From: SHLQ01 sp964562985
Lineage (GTDB): Bacteria; Actinomycetota; Acidimicrobiia; Acidimicrobiales; SHLQ01
Reading direction: 5' to 3'
Assembly: GCA_964562985.1 (NCBI GenBank)
Contig: CAZLWE010000105.1
Coordinates: 1-5,221 of the forward strand
DNA: 5,221 bases
The notes beneath the pieces were generated by a model, which was not told the DNA's origin, made no database searches, and was given only the letters and a program-made list of their open reading frames with translations. The position numbers were made by a program, and so were the translations under genes. Within the stretch, counting starts at the first letter, position 1, and each line of letters starts with the position of its first letter. Of this stretch, positions 1 through 5,221 are shown one piece after another.

Positions 1-354
1 GCCACGACCAAGGCCAAGAAGAGCATCGCGAGCTTCAAGCTTCGCGAAGGCCAAACCATCGGCGCACGCGTCACCCTTCGAGGCGATCGCATGTACGAAT
101 TCCTCGAGCGAGTCATCACGCTCGCCACCCCTCGCATCCGCGACTTCCGCGGATTGCCGTCGAAGAGCTTTGACGGTCGAGGTAACTACACCTTCGGCGT
201 TACCGAACAGCTGATTTTCCCGGAGATCAGCTACGACAGCGTCGACACCGTCCGCGGTATGGACATCACCATCGTCACTACCGCTACAAACAACGAGCAT
301 GGCAAGGCTTTGCTCGATGCGTTTGGATTCCCATTCCGAAAGGCAGGCCAGTAA
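1..354 (+). CDS. rplE: 50S ribosomal protein L5, C-terminal part (5' end outside window)
   Basis: Frame 1 is open from the first base to TAA at 352-354, giving 117 residues of a protein normally about 180 long, so roughly the N-terminal third is missing. L5 binds 5S rRNA in the central protuberance of the large subunit and contacts P-site tRNA. The fragment carries the family's core: KKSIASFKLREGQTIG, then VTLRGDRMYEFLERV, TPRIRDFRGL, KSFDGRGNYTFG, EQLIFPEISYD and a C-terminal ALLDAFGFPFRK. These match bacterial L5 block by block. The first in-frame ATG in view (position 91) lies inside the conserved LRGDRMYEF block and is not the true start. The stop shares its last A with the start of rpsN (TAATG), as expected of coupled genes in one operon. 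Nothing is odd in the visible part. Confidence 0.97.
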   Translation, partial: ATTKAKKSIASFKLREGQTIGARVTLRGDRMYEFLERVITLATPRIRDFRGLPSKSFDGRGNYTFGVTEQLIFPEISYDSVDTVRGMDITIVTTATNNEHGKALLDAFGFPFRKAGQ

Positions 355-539
355 TGGCAAAAAAGGCGCTCGTTAACAAGCAGCAGAAGACCCCAAAGTT
401 CAAGGTCCGCGCCTACACCCGGTGCCGCCGGTGCGGCCGTCCGCGAAGCGTGTACCGCAAGTTTGGACTGTGCCGTATCTGTCTCCGGGAAATGGCTCAC
501 GCAGGTGAGATTCCTGGTCTCAAGAAGGCCAGCTGGTAG
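354..539 (+). CDS. rpsN: 30S ribosomal protein S14, zinc-binding (type Z)
   Basis: The product is 61 residues, the length of the short zinc-type S14 (rpsZ/rpsN1) and much less than the roughly 100 residues of the zinc-free type. S14 sits in the head of the small subunit and is needed late in assembly. Two CxxC pairs are visible, C24-C27 (CRRC) and C40-C43 (CRIC), which hold one zinc ion. The spacer GRPRSVYRKFGL and the C-terminus LREMAHAGEIPGLKKASW are typical of the family. The ATG overlaps the rplE stop by one base, and AAAGG at 339-343 is the only weak ribosome site, so translation is probably coupled to rplE. In many actinobacteria a second, cysteine-free S14 is induced by zinc starvation; it would be encoded elsewhere and is not seen here. 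Confidence 0.97.
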   Translation: MAKKALVNKQQKTPKFKVRAYTRCRRCGRPRSVYRKFGLCRICLREMAHAGEIPGLKKASW

Positions 540-540
540 G

Positions 541-547
541 GGAGGAG
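541..547 (+). promoter_or_regulatory. Shine-Dalgarno of rpsH
   Basis: GGAGGAG lies 7 bases before the ATG at 555, directly after the rpsN stop codon (TAG 537-539). It is the strongest ribosome binding site in the ribosomal-gene part of the window. Its spacing favours the ATG at 555 over the in-frame ATG at 561. Confidence 0.85.
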
Positions 548-554
548 AACTGCT

Positions 555-959
555 ATGACAATGACTGACCCCATCGCTGACATGTTCACCCGTATTCGCA
601 ACGCGAACACGGCGATGCACGACGACGTGTCGATGCCGTCCTCGAAGCTGAAGGAGACCCTCGCGGAACTCCTCAAGTCCGAGGGCTACATCATGAACTA
701 CGCCGTTGCTGATAACCCAACAGGCCCAGGACGCATCCTGAGCATCGACATGAAGTACTCGCCGGAGCGCAAGCGCGTGATCTCGGGTCTGACCCGAGTC
801 TCCAAGCCCGGCCTTCGTGTGTATCGCAAGTCCAACGAGGTTCCCCGTGTTCTGGGCGGGCTCGGCGTTGCCGTGCTCTCCACGAACCGTGGCCTCATGA
901 CCGACCGTGAAGCTCGTCGTCGCCGTATTGGTGGCGAGGTGCTCGCGTACGTCTGGTAG
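555..959 (+). CDS. rpsH: 30S ribosomal protein S8
   Basis: The protein has 134 residues, close to the usual 130-132. S8 binds the central domain of 16S rRNA early in assembly; in E. coli it also represses the spc operon by binding the mRNA near rplE. The N-terminus MTMTDPIADMFTRIRNAN and the C-terminal signature GVAVLSTNRGLMTDREAR (104-121), followed by GGEVLAYVW, are diagnostic. A run of four arginines (121-124) lies just before the conserved IGGE. The start at 555 is chosen for the GGAGGAG site 7 bases upstream and because MTMTDP matches mycobacterial S8; a start at 561 (MTDP) is possible and would remove two residues. The stop TAG ends six bases before rplF. Whether S8 autoregulation operates here cannot be judged, since the corresponding mRNA site near the rplE start is outside the window. 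Confidence 0.98.
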   Translation: MTMTDPIADMFTRIRNANTAMHDDVSMPSSKLKETLAELLKSEGYIMNYAVADNPTGPGRILSIDMKYSPERKRVISGLTRVSKPGLRVYRKSNEVPRVLGGLGVAVLSTNRGLMTDREARRRRIGGEVLAYVW

Positions 960-965
960 GTAGCC

Positions 966-1505
966 ATGTCTCGTATTGGAAACGCACCCATCGCCGTCCC
1001 CGACGGCGTCGATGTCTCCGTCTCTGGACAGGACATCACCGTTAAGGGTTCAAAGGGTGAGCTGTCGATGACCCTCCCAGGCGAAACATCGGTATCGATC
1101 GAAGAGGGCGTAGTGACGCTGGTTCGTCCCGACGACTCCGGCCCTTCGAAGGCAATGCACGGCCTTGGGCGAACGCTCGTGCACAACATGATCATCGGTG
1201 TGAGCGAGGGCTTCGAAAAGAAGTTGGAGATCGTCGGTGTCGGTTACCGTGCTGCTGCCAAGGGCAAAGACGCCTTGGAGATGCAGCTCGGATTTAGCCA
1301 CCCGGTACATATCAAGGCTCCTGAAGGCATCGAGTTTGAGGTGCCCCAGCAGACCGAGATCATCATCAAGGGCATCGACAAGCAATTGGTTGGCCAGGTT
1401 GCGGCCGATATCCGTAAGTGGCGAAAGCCAGAGCCCTATAAGGGCAAGGGCATCAAGTACGAGGGTGAGCGAATCATCCGCAAGGCCGGAAAGGCTGCGA
1501 AGTAA
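966..1505 (+). CDS. rplF: 50S ribosomal protein L6
   Basis: The protein has 179 residues (E. coli L6 has 177). L6 binds 23S rRNA near the sarcin-ricin loop and the factor-binding region at the base of the L7/L12 stalk. It starts with MSRIGNAPIAVPDGV, as almost all bacterial L6 proteins do, and has the expected two related domains, roughly residues 1-82 and 83-179. The L6 signature PEPYKGKGIKY occupies 155-165, followed by a basic tail rich in K, G and A. The ATG lies six bases after the rpsH stop. The only ribosome-site-like sequence is a weak GGTAGG across the rpsH stop, so coupling to rpsH is likely. The stop TAA shares its final A with the ATG of rplR. Confidence 0.98.
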   Translation: MSRIGNAPIAVPDGVDVSVSGQDITVKGSKGELSMTLPGETSVSIEEGVVTLVRPDDSGPSKAMHGLGRTLVHNMIIGVSEGFEKKLEIVGVGYRAAAKGKDALEMQLGFSHPVHIKAPEGIEFEVPQQTEIIIKGIDKQLVGQVAADIRKWRKPEPYKGKGIKYEGERIIRKAGKAAK

Positions 1506-1870
1506 TGGCAAAGAACGTCTCTGCCGAGCGTCGTCGACAGCGCGAGCGTCGTCACTACCGGGTACGCAAGAGCGTTATCGGTACTGCCGAGCGTCCGCGT
1601 CTTGCCGTATTCCGTTCGAACAAGCACATCGTCGCACAGGTCATTGATGACGCCGAAGGTAAGACCTTGGCGTCTGCCTCAACTCACGAAAAGACCTGGG
1701 ACGGTCGTGGCAATACCGTTGAGGCCGCGACCAAGGTCGGAGCCCTCGTCGGCGAACGAGCCAAGGGCGCTGGCGTATCGACCGTCGTATTTGACCGCGG
1801 CGGCTATCTCTACCACGGACGCGTTGCCGCTTTGGCCGACGCTGCCCGCGACGCAGGACTGGAGTTCTGA
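1505..1870 (+). CDS. rplR: 50S ribosomal protein L18
   Basis: The protein has 121 residues, within the usual 115-122. L18 binds 5S rRNA together with L5 and helps dock it onto the large subunit. The N-terminal arm is strongly basic (AERRRQRERRHYRVRK, residues 7-22) and disordered-looking, as in the family. It is followed by RPRLAVFRSNKHI (30-42) with the RNA-binding beta strands, and ends with the conserved VFDRGGYLYHGRVAALADAA and GLEF. The gene overlaps rplF by one base (TAATG) with no good Shine-Dalgarno, and overlaps rpsE by one base (TGATG), so it appears translationally coupled on both sides. No anomaly is seen. Confidence 0.98.
   Translation: MAKNVSAERRRQRERRHYRVRKSVIGTAERPRLAVFRSNKHIVAQVIDDAEGKTLASASTHEKTWDGRGNTVEAATKVGALVGERAKGAGVSTVVFDRGGYLYHGRVAALADAARDAGLEF
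1861..1864 (+). promoter_or_regulatory. Shine-Dalgarno of rpsE inside the end of rplR
   Basis: GGAG lies 5 bases before the rpsE ATG (1870) and falls within the last codons of rplR. It supports re-initiation or independent initiation at the TGATG junction. It is short, so it is a moderate call. Confidence 0.55.
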
Positions 1871-2475
1871 TGGCGTACCAAGACAACAAACGAAATGATG
1901 ACCGCGAGAACGAGGGTGGACTTCGTGATTCACGAGTTATCCACATCAACCGCGTGGCCAAGGTCGTAAAGGGTGGTCGTCGCTTTAGCTTCACCGCTCT
2001 CGTCGTGATCGGCGACGGCGCTGGCCAGGTCGGTCTCGGCTACGGCAAGGCCAAGGAAGTACCTCTGGCTATCCAGAAGGGCACCGAAGAGGCCAAGCGC
2101 AACTTGTTCGCTGTGCCGCTGGCTGGTGGAACAATCGTTCATCCGGTTCTCGGCGAGATGGGCGCTGGTCAAGTGCTGCTGAAGCCTGCCGCCCCCGGTA
2201 CCGGTGTCATTGCCGGTGGTGCTGCACGCGCCATCCTCGAAGAGGCTGGCATTCAAGATGTGCTTTGCAAGTCGATCGGTTCGCCGAACCACATCAACGT
2301 GGCCCGGGCGACCATCGCTGGTTTGCAGGACCTCAAGCGCCCGGACGAGATCGCACGCTTGCGTGGTCTTGATGCCGAGGAGTTCGTGCCAAAGGGCTTG
2401 CTCCAGGCGTACAAAGAATCACAGCGGGACAGCGCTGGCGGTGCAGCAACCGCTGGTGTTGTGAGCGGATCCTGA
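1870..2475 (+). CDS. rpsE: 30S ribosomal protein S5
   Basis: The protein has 201 residues, longer than E. coli S5 (about 166) but in the range of actinobacterial S5, which carries extra sequence at both ends. S5 lies at the mRNA entry site of the small subunit and affects decoding fidelity. The extra N-terminus (1-20) is polar and charged. The RNA-binding fold begins at VIHINRVAKVVKGGRRFSFT (23-42) and continues through VVIGDGAGQVGLGYGKAKEVP. The VAKVVKGG loop, where spectinomycin resistance changes arise in other bacteria, looks wild type. The second domain includes GTGVIAGGAARAILE and GSPNHINVARATIAGL. After FVPKGLLQAYKE comes a low-complexity tail (187-201) rich in G, A, S and V. The start overlaps the rplR stop. 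Confidence 0.98.
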   Translation: MAYQDNKRNDDRENEGGLRDSRVIHINRVAKVVKGGRRFSFTALVVIGDGAGQVGLGYGKAKEVPLAIQKGTEEAKRNLFAVPLAGGTIVHPVLGEMGAGQVLLKPAAPGTGVIAGGAARAILEEAGIQDVLCKSIGSPNHINVARATIAGLQDLKRPDEIARLRGLDAEEFVPKGLLQAYKESQRDSAGGAATAGVVSGS

Positions 2476-2489
2476 TCGGTAGGCACGAA

Positions 2490-2669
2490 ATGGCAGATCT
2501 CAAAATCACTCAGGTTCGCTCGACGATCGGCACCAAGCCCAAGCAGCGCGGCACGATCCGTGCGCTCGGTCTCGGCCGCATCGGACGAACCGTCACCAAG
2601 CCCGACACCCCTGAGGTGCGCGGCATGATTAGCCGGGTTCCACACCTGGTTGACGTCGAGGAGGCCTAA
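2490..2669 (+). CDS. rpmD: 50S ribosomal protein L30
   Basis: This small gene encodes 59 residues from ATG 2490 to TAA 2667-2669, the usual length of bacterial L30. My translation begins MADLKITQVRSTIGTKPKQR, continues TIRALGLGRIGRTVTKPDTP, and ends with a segment containing MISRVPHLVDVEEA. The pattern of LKITQVRS, then GTIRALGLGRIG, then the IxxVxHLVxVEE end is diagnostic of L30, a component of the large subunit near domain II of 23S rRNA. Its place between rpsE and rplO is the standard spc order. The gene lies 14 bases after the rpsE stop; only a weak TAGG (2480-2483) precedes it. Its last codons (GAG GAG GCC) double as the Shine-Dalgarno of rplO. Confidence 0.97.
   Translation: MADLKITQVRSTIGTKPKQRGTIRALGLGRIGRTVTKPDTPEVRGMISRVPHLVDVEEA
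2658..2664 (+). promoter_or_regulatory. Shine-Dalgarno of rplO within rpmD
   Basis: GAGGAGG lies 7 bases before the ATG at 2672 and is read at the same time as the Glu-Glu-Ala codons that end rpmD. It strongly supports the rplO start. The gap between the rpmD stop and the rplO start is only two bases. Confidence 0.85.
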
Positions 2670-2671
2670 CC

Positions 2672-3175
2672 ATGGCGATCAAAGTTCATGATCTCAAGCC
2701 GGCAGACGGCTCCCGCAAGAACGCGAAGCGTAAGGGCCGAGGTATCGGCGGCAAGGGCGGCAAGACCGCAGGCCGTGGTACCAAGGGTCAGCACTCTCGT
2801 GGTCGCGGCAAGGTTCGCGTCGGCTTTGAGGGTGGCCAGATGCCACTGCACAAGCGTGTTCCGAAGTTGCGCGGCTTCACCAACCCGTTCCGGGTGGAGT
2901 ATCAGCCGATCAACCTCGACACCATCACCGAGTCCGGCCTCACCGAGGTTTCTCCTGAAACGCTTTACGAAGCTGGTCTTGTAGGTAAGAACTCACTGGT
3001 CAAGATTCTTGGCCGTGGCGATGCCCCGAGCGGTGTCACCGTGAAGGCCCACGCCTTCTCGAAGAGTGCTGAGGAAGCGATTTCCGCTGCTGGAGGCTCC
3101 ATCGAGGTGCTTCCAAAGCCATGGGGCGACTCGCCTCGTCCGCCAGCTAAGGGCAATCAGCACACCAACCGATAG
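2672..3175 (+). CDS. rplO: 50S ribosomal protein L15 with a C-terminal extension
   Basis: The protein has 167 residues, against about 144-150 in most bacteria. L15 is a late-assembly protein of the large subunit whose extended N-terminus threads into 23S rRNA. The N-terminal VHDLKPADGSRKNAKRKGRG and the glycine/lysine-rich stretch through GGKGGKTAGRGTKGQHSRGR (about 22-45) are typical, as is VGFEGGQMPL (50-59). The C-terminal domain holds the family signature region starting KILGRGDAPSGVTVKAHAFS and ending GGSIEVL. After that, where most L15 proteins end, come 20 more residues (148-167) rich in P, G, K and N, beginning PKPWGDSPRPPAKG and ending NQHTNR. A similar tail may be common in Acidimicrobiia, but that is from memory. 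No frameshift explains it, since the frame closes cleanly at TAG 3173-3175. Confidence 0.97.
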   Translation: MAIKVHDLKPADGSRKNAKRKGRGIGGKGGKTAGRGTKGQHSRGRGKVRVGFEGGQMPLHKRVPKLRGFTNPFRVEYQPINLDTITESGLTEVSPETLYEAGLVGKNSLVKILGRGDAPSGVTVKAHAFSKSAEEAISAAGGSIEVLPKPWGDSPRPPAKGNQHTNR

Positions 3176-3219
3176 GTCATTCTCACTCCCTTTTTCCTAC
3201 TTGTTCACCGTCGCCCGCG

Positions 3220-3248
3220 GGGACCTTGTGGGCAGCTTCGGCTACCGT
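3220..3248 (+). promoter_or_regulatory. Candidate promoter for secY-adk
   Basis: In the gap before secY, TACCGT (3243-3248) fits the actinobacterial -10 pattern TAnnnT. It lies 17 bases after GGGACC (3220-3225), which matches four of six positions of TTGACC. Transcription would start near 3255, leaving a leader of about 20 bases before the GTG at 3277. Other actinobacteria also have a break between rplO and secY, which makes a promoter here reasonable. The -35 is weak and no start site has been measured, so this is a prediction. Confidence 0.4.
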
Positions 3249-3261
3249 AGAAAGGGTCTAC
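3247..3261. repeat. Short inverted repeat at the predicted secY transcription start
   Basis: GTAGA (3247-3251) and TCTAC (3257-3261) are exact reverse complements separated by AAGGG. The repeat touches the end of the candidate -10 box and spans the predicted start point. It could be an operator half-site pair or a small 5' leader hairpin, but a 5-bp repeat of this kind can arise by chance. Confidence 0.3.
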
Positions 3262-3264
3262 TAC

Positions 3265-3270
3265 AGAGGA
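3265..3270 (+). promoter_or_regulatory. Shine-Dalgarno of secY
   Basis: AGAGGA ends 6 bases before GTG at 3277. This is the evidence for placing the secY start at that GTG instead of the further-upstream TTG at 3226 or the downstream ATG at 3298. Confidence 0.75.
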
Positions 3271-3276
3271 ATTCTT

Positions 3277-4620
3277 GTGGTTTCACGTATCGCTAACATG
3301 TTTCGAGTGCCGGATCTCCGGTTCAAGATCCTTTTCACGCTTGCAATGATCGGGTTATATCGGCTGGGATCGTTCATCCCAGCTCCTGGTATCGACACGC
3401 TCGCTGTTCAACAGCTCCGTGAAAGTTCCGAGCAGCAGGGTGGCATCATCGCCTACGTTCAGCTGTTCTCTGGGGGTGGCCTGACTACCTTTGCGATCTT
3501 CGCACTCGGTGTGCTGCCCTACATCACGGCATCGATCATCATGCAGGTGCTCGGAGTTGTGGTGCCTCGTATTGAGCAGTGGCAACAGCAGGGTGCCGTT
3601 GGCCAGCGAAAGATCACGCAGTGGACTCGCTACATGACGATCGCAATTGCGGTTATCCAGTCCACCTCGTTTGCCTTCTTGTTCAACCGGGCCGACGGCC
3701 TCGGTGGTGGCTTCGTGCTGTTGCCGAAGTTCAACGTGTGGACCGTTCTTCTCGTCGTACTTACGCTGACCGCTGGCACCGCACTCGTTATGTGGATGGG
3801 CGAGCTCATCACCCAACGAGGAATCGGCAACGGTATGTCGCTGATCATCATGGCCTCGATCGTGAGCCAGTTCCCGGCACAGTTCTCGACGCTGTGGACC
3901 AACCAAGGCATCGCTGCGGTAATTTCGTTCATCATCATCTTGTCTGTGGCACTGGTCGGCATTGTCTTCGTGGAGAACGGCCAACGCCGCATTCCGGTCA
4001 ACTTCGCCAAGCGTGTTGTTGGGCGCAAGATGTACGGCGGCCAGAGCACCTACATTCCGCTGAAGGTCAACCAGTCCGGTGTTATCCCGATCATCTTCGC
4101 AAGCTCGGTGCTGTATCTGCCGAACCTGATCGCCGTGGCGCTTCCCGACACCGGTTGGGGCAACGCCGTCCGGAACTTCGTCGACCGCAACCTCGTTGAC
4201 CCGACCGCGCTGCTGTACATCATCGTGTTTGGTTTCATGATCGTTGGCTTTGCCTACTTCTATACGGCGATCACCTTCGATCCAGCCAAGCAGGCTGACA
4301 CCATTCGTAAACAGGGTGGCTTTATCCCTGGTATTCGTCCTGGTCCCCAGACCGAGCACTACCTGCAGCGCATCTTGACCCGTATCACCTTGCCAGGCGC
4401 ATTGTTCATTGCTGCGGTAGCCCTGCTGCCGAACCTGATCATGACCGCTATCGGCTTTGACCTCGATCCCGGTCACGGCGGTGGCTTAGGTGCTGCCGGC
4501 TTTGGATTCATTGGTATTTCGATCCTCATCGCCGTGGGCGTTGCGCTCGAAACCATGAAGCAAATCGACAGCCAGCTGACGATGCGTAATTATGAAGGCT
4601 TCCTCGCAAAGAAGAAGTAG
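3277..4620 (+). CDS. secY: Preprotein translocase subunit SecY
   Basis: From GTG 3277 the protein has 447 residues; bacterial SecY is usually 430-445. SecY forms the protein-conducting channel of the inner membrane with SecE and SecG and is driven by SecA or the ribosome. Ten membrane segments can be picked out, at roughly 17-35, 66-92 (with the plug region before it), 119-138, 154-174, 185-202, 211-235, 267-290, 311-334, 372-393 and 405-427. SecY signature 1 is ALGVLPYITASIIMQ (76-90) and signature 2 is WMGELITQRGIGNGMSLII (173-191). The cytosolic loop GGFIPGIRPG (347-356) contains R354, equivalent to E. coli R357, needed for SecA-dependent translocation. GTG was chosen for AGAGGA six bases upstream and because the protein then begins VVSRIANMFRVPDLRFKI. 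A TTG at 3226 would add 17 residues without homology and would lie inside the candidate promoter; ATG 3298 would give 440 residues. Confidence 0.97.
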   Translation: MVSRIANMFRVPDLRFKILFTLAMIGLYRLGSFIPAPGIDTLAVQQLRESSEQQGGIIAYVQLFSGGGLTTFAIFALGVLPYITASIIMQVLGVVVPRIEQWQQQGAVGQRKITQWTRYMTIAIAVIQSTSFAFLFNRADGLGGGFVLLPKFNVWTVLLVVLTLTAGTALVMWMGELITQRGIGNGMSLIIMASIVSQFPAQFSTLWTNQGIAAVISFIIILSVALVGIVFVENGQRRIPVNFAKRVVGRKMYGGQSTYIPLKVNQSGVIPIIFASSVLYLPNLIAVALPDTGWGNAVRNFVDRNLVDPTALLYIIVFGFMIVGFAYFYTAITFDPAKQADTIRKQGGFIPGIRPGPQTEHYLQRILTRITLPGALFIAAVALLPNLIMTAIGFDLDPGHGGGLGAAGFGFIGISILIAVGVALETMKQIDSQLTMRNYEGFLAKKK

Positions 4621-4682
4621 CCGGGGCAAACGAGAAGTAGTCCCGCCGGCGCTTCGTAATTCAGAACTTCAGGAGAGCCGCC
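4621..4682 (+). other. secY-adk spacer, 62 bases
   Basis: No gene fits here. The spacer repeats AGAAGTAG (4633-4640), an exact copy of the last bases of secY (4613-4620), and ends with the adk ribosome site. I see no stem-loop followed by a T run, so secY and adk are probably cotranscribed. There is no convincing promoter. Confidence 0.6.
4671..4675 (+). promoter_or_regulatory. Shine-Dalgarno of adk
   Basis: AGGAG lies 7 bases before ATG 4683 (AGGAGAGCCGCC then ATG). It fixes the adk start, and the protein then begins two residues before the first beta strand leading to the P-loop, as expected. Confidence 0.85.
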
Positions 4683-5221
4683 ATGGCAGCACGAATTATC
4701 GTCCTTGGGCGTCAGGGCGCGGGGAAGGGCACACAATGTGCTCGCCTCGTCGAAAAATTTGGCCTCGTCCACGTATCCACCGGAGACATGTTGCGAGCCG
4801 CTGTAGCTGCCGGGACTCCTCTCGGTCAGCGGGCCGAAGCGATTATGCAAGCTGGCGACCTCGTCCCTGACGAAGTGATGATTGGCATCGTTGCTGCACG
4901 CCTTGGTGAAGCCGATGTGATGGAGAACGGGGTTCTGCTGGACGGCTTCCCACGGACGCCCGGGCAGGCCGACGCGTTGAAAGCGTTCTTGGATGAGCAA
5001 GGTTCCGCGCTCACTGCGGCACTCAACATCGACGTTCCCCTCGATGAGGTCAAGCAACGGATGGTCGCACGAGGCCGCGAGGACGACACCGAAGAGAGCA
5101 TCACCCGGCGTCTCGAACTCTATGAAGAACAGACCGCCCCGTTGATCGCATGGTTCGCGGCGCGTGACCTGTTGATCGTCGTCGATGGTTTGGGCGACGA
5201 AGACGAAGTCTTCGCCCGCGT
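4683..5221 (+). CDS. adk: Adenylate kinase, short (LID-less) form; 3' end outside window
   Basis: The frame is open from ATG 4683 to the window end, giving 179 complete codons. The enzyme converts ATP + AMP to 2 ADP in the cytosol and sets adenine-nucleotide balance. My translation shows the P-loop GRQGAGKGTQ (9-18, lysine K15), the AMP-site motif STGDMLRAA (32-40, R38), GDLVPDEV (58-65), and LLDGFPRTPGQAD (85-97, R91). Then come R126 and RGREDDTEESITRRLELYEE (130-149) and the C-terminal strand LLIVVDGLGDEDEVFAR. Where the long bacterial form has a LID insert of about 30 residues, often with four cysteines, this protein goes straight from RGRED to the arginine-bearing helix, as in mycobacterial Adk of about 181 residues. 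By that comparison only a few residues should be missing. The P-loop has Arg-Gln where most have Pro-Pro or Ala-Pro. Its place after secY is standard; map usually follows in actinobacteria but is out of view. Confidence 0.96.
   Translation, partial: MAARIIVLGRQGAGKGTQCARLVEKFGLVHVSTGDMLRAAVAAGTPLGQRAEAIMQAGDLVPDEVMIGIVAARLGEADVMENGVLLDGFPRTPGQADALKAFLDEQGSALTAALNIDVPLDEVKQRMVARGREDDTEESITRRLELYEEQTAPLIAWFAARDLLIVVDGLGDEDEVFAR

Noticed and set aside
698..1195. Minus-strand frame across rpsH and rplF (165 residues)
   Set aside because: It covers parts of two well-identified + strand genes and its product resembles no family I know. Shadow of real genes.
3160..3200. Possible terminator after rplO (T run at 3191-3195)
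   Set aside because: Only a 3-bp stem (ACC-GATA-GGT around the stop) lies upstream and it is too far from the T run. No stable hairpin directly precedes it.
3210..3224. GC-rich palindrome around CCCGCGGG as a hairpin or terminator
   Set aside because: The palindrome has no loop and no following T run, so it cannot fold as a normal terminator stem. It is more likely just GC-rich spacer.
3579..4199. 206-residue + strand frame inside secY
   Set aside because: It is an out-of-frame shadow of secY; the secY frame shows both family signatures and ten membrane segments throughout this span.
3355..4476. Long open frame (373 residues) on the minus strand across secY
   Set aside because: It lies wholly opposite secY. 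Its product is a mix rich in H, D, R and Q with no recognisable motif, as expected from reading a G/C-rich-third-position gene backwards. It has no separate ribosome site that I could identify.
4590..5057. Minus-strand frame opposite the end of secY and adk (155 residues)
   Set aside because: The + strand frame over most of it encodes an intact adenylate kinase with all core motifs; this is its complement.

Overview
This window is a stretch of the bacterial spc (S10-spc-alpha) ribosomal-protein cluster, all on the + strand, in this order: rplE (3' part), rpsN (zinc-type), rpsH, rplF, rplR, rpsE, rpmD, rplO, secY, adk (5' part). Both ends are cut by the window. Nearly every base is coding. The only sizeable gaps are about 100 bases between rplO and secY and about 60 bases between secY and adk.

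The proteins point to a high-GC Gram-positive (Actinomycetota). S14 is the short 61-residue form with four zinc-ligand cysteines. S8 begins MTMTDPIAD and ends GEVLAYVW, as in mycobacterial S8. Adenylate kinase is the short form without an inserted LID domain. GC is moderate to high, with C/G-rich third codon positions. The adenylate kinase P-loop (GRQGAGKGTQ) and the proline-rich L15 tail resemble what I recall from Acidimicrobiia (Ilumatobacter-like organisms). That finer placement is from memory and is tentative.

Layout: 1-2669 is a tightly packed run of ribosomal genes. rplE/rpsN and rplR/rplF meet at TAATG and rplR/rpsE at TGATG, each sharing one base, which suggests translational coupling. 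rpsH, rplO, secY and adk each have a clear purine-rich Shine-Dalgarno; the one for rplO lies inside the last codons of rpmD. The small rpmD (L30) gene at 2490-2669 is easily overlooked. The 3176-3276 gap holds a pyrimidine tract, a candidate promoter and a short inverted repeat, so secY-adk may have its own transcription start.

Together the genes make parts of both ribosomal subunits (L5, L6, L15, L18, L30; S5, S8, S14), the membrane channel that receives nascent secretory and membrane proteins (SecY), and the enzyme that balances adenine nucleotides (Adk). This is a conserved housekeeping region. I found no mobile element, RNA gene, CRISPR array or undescribed system; the findings below are small points of detail.
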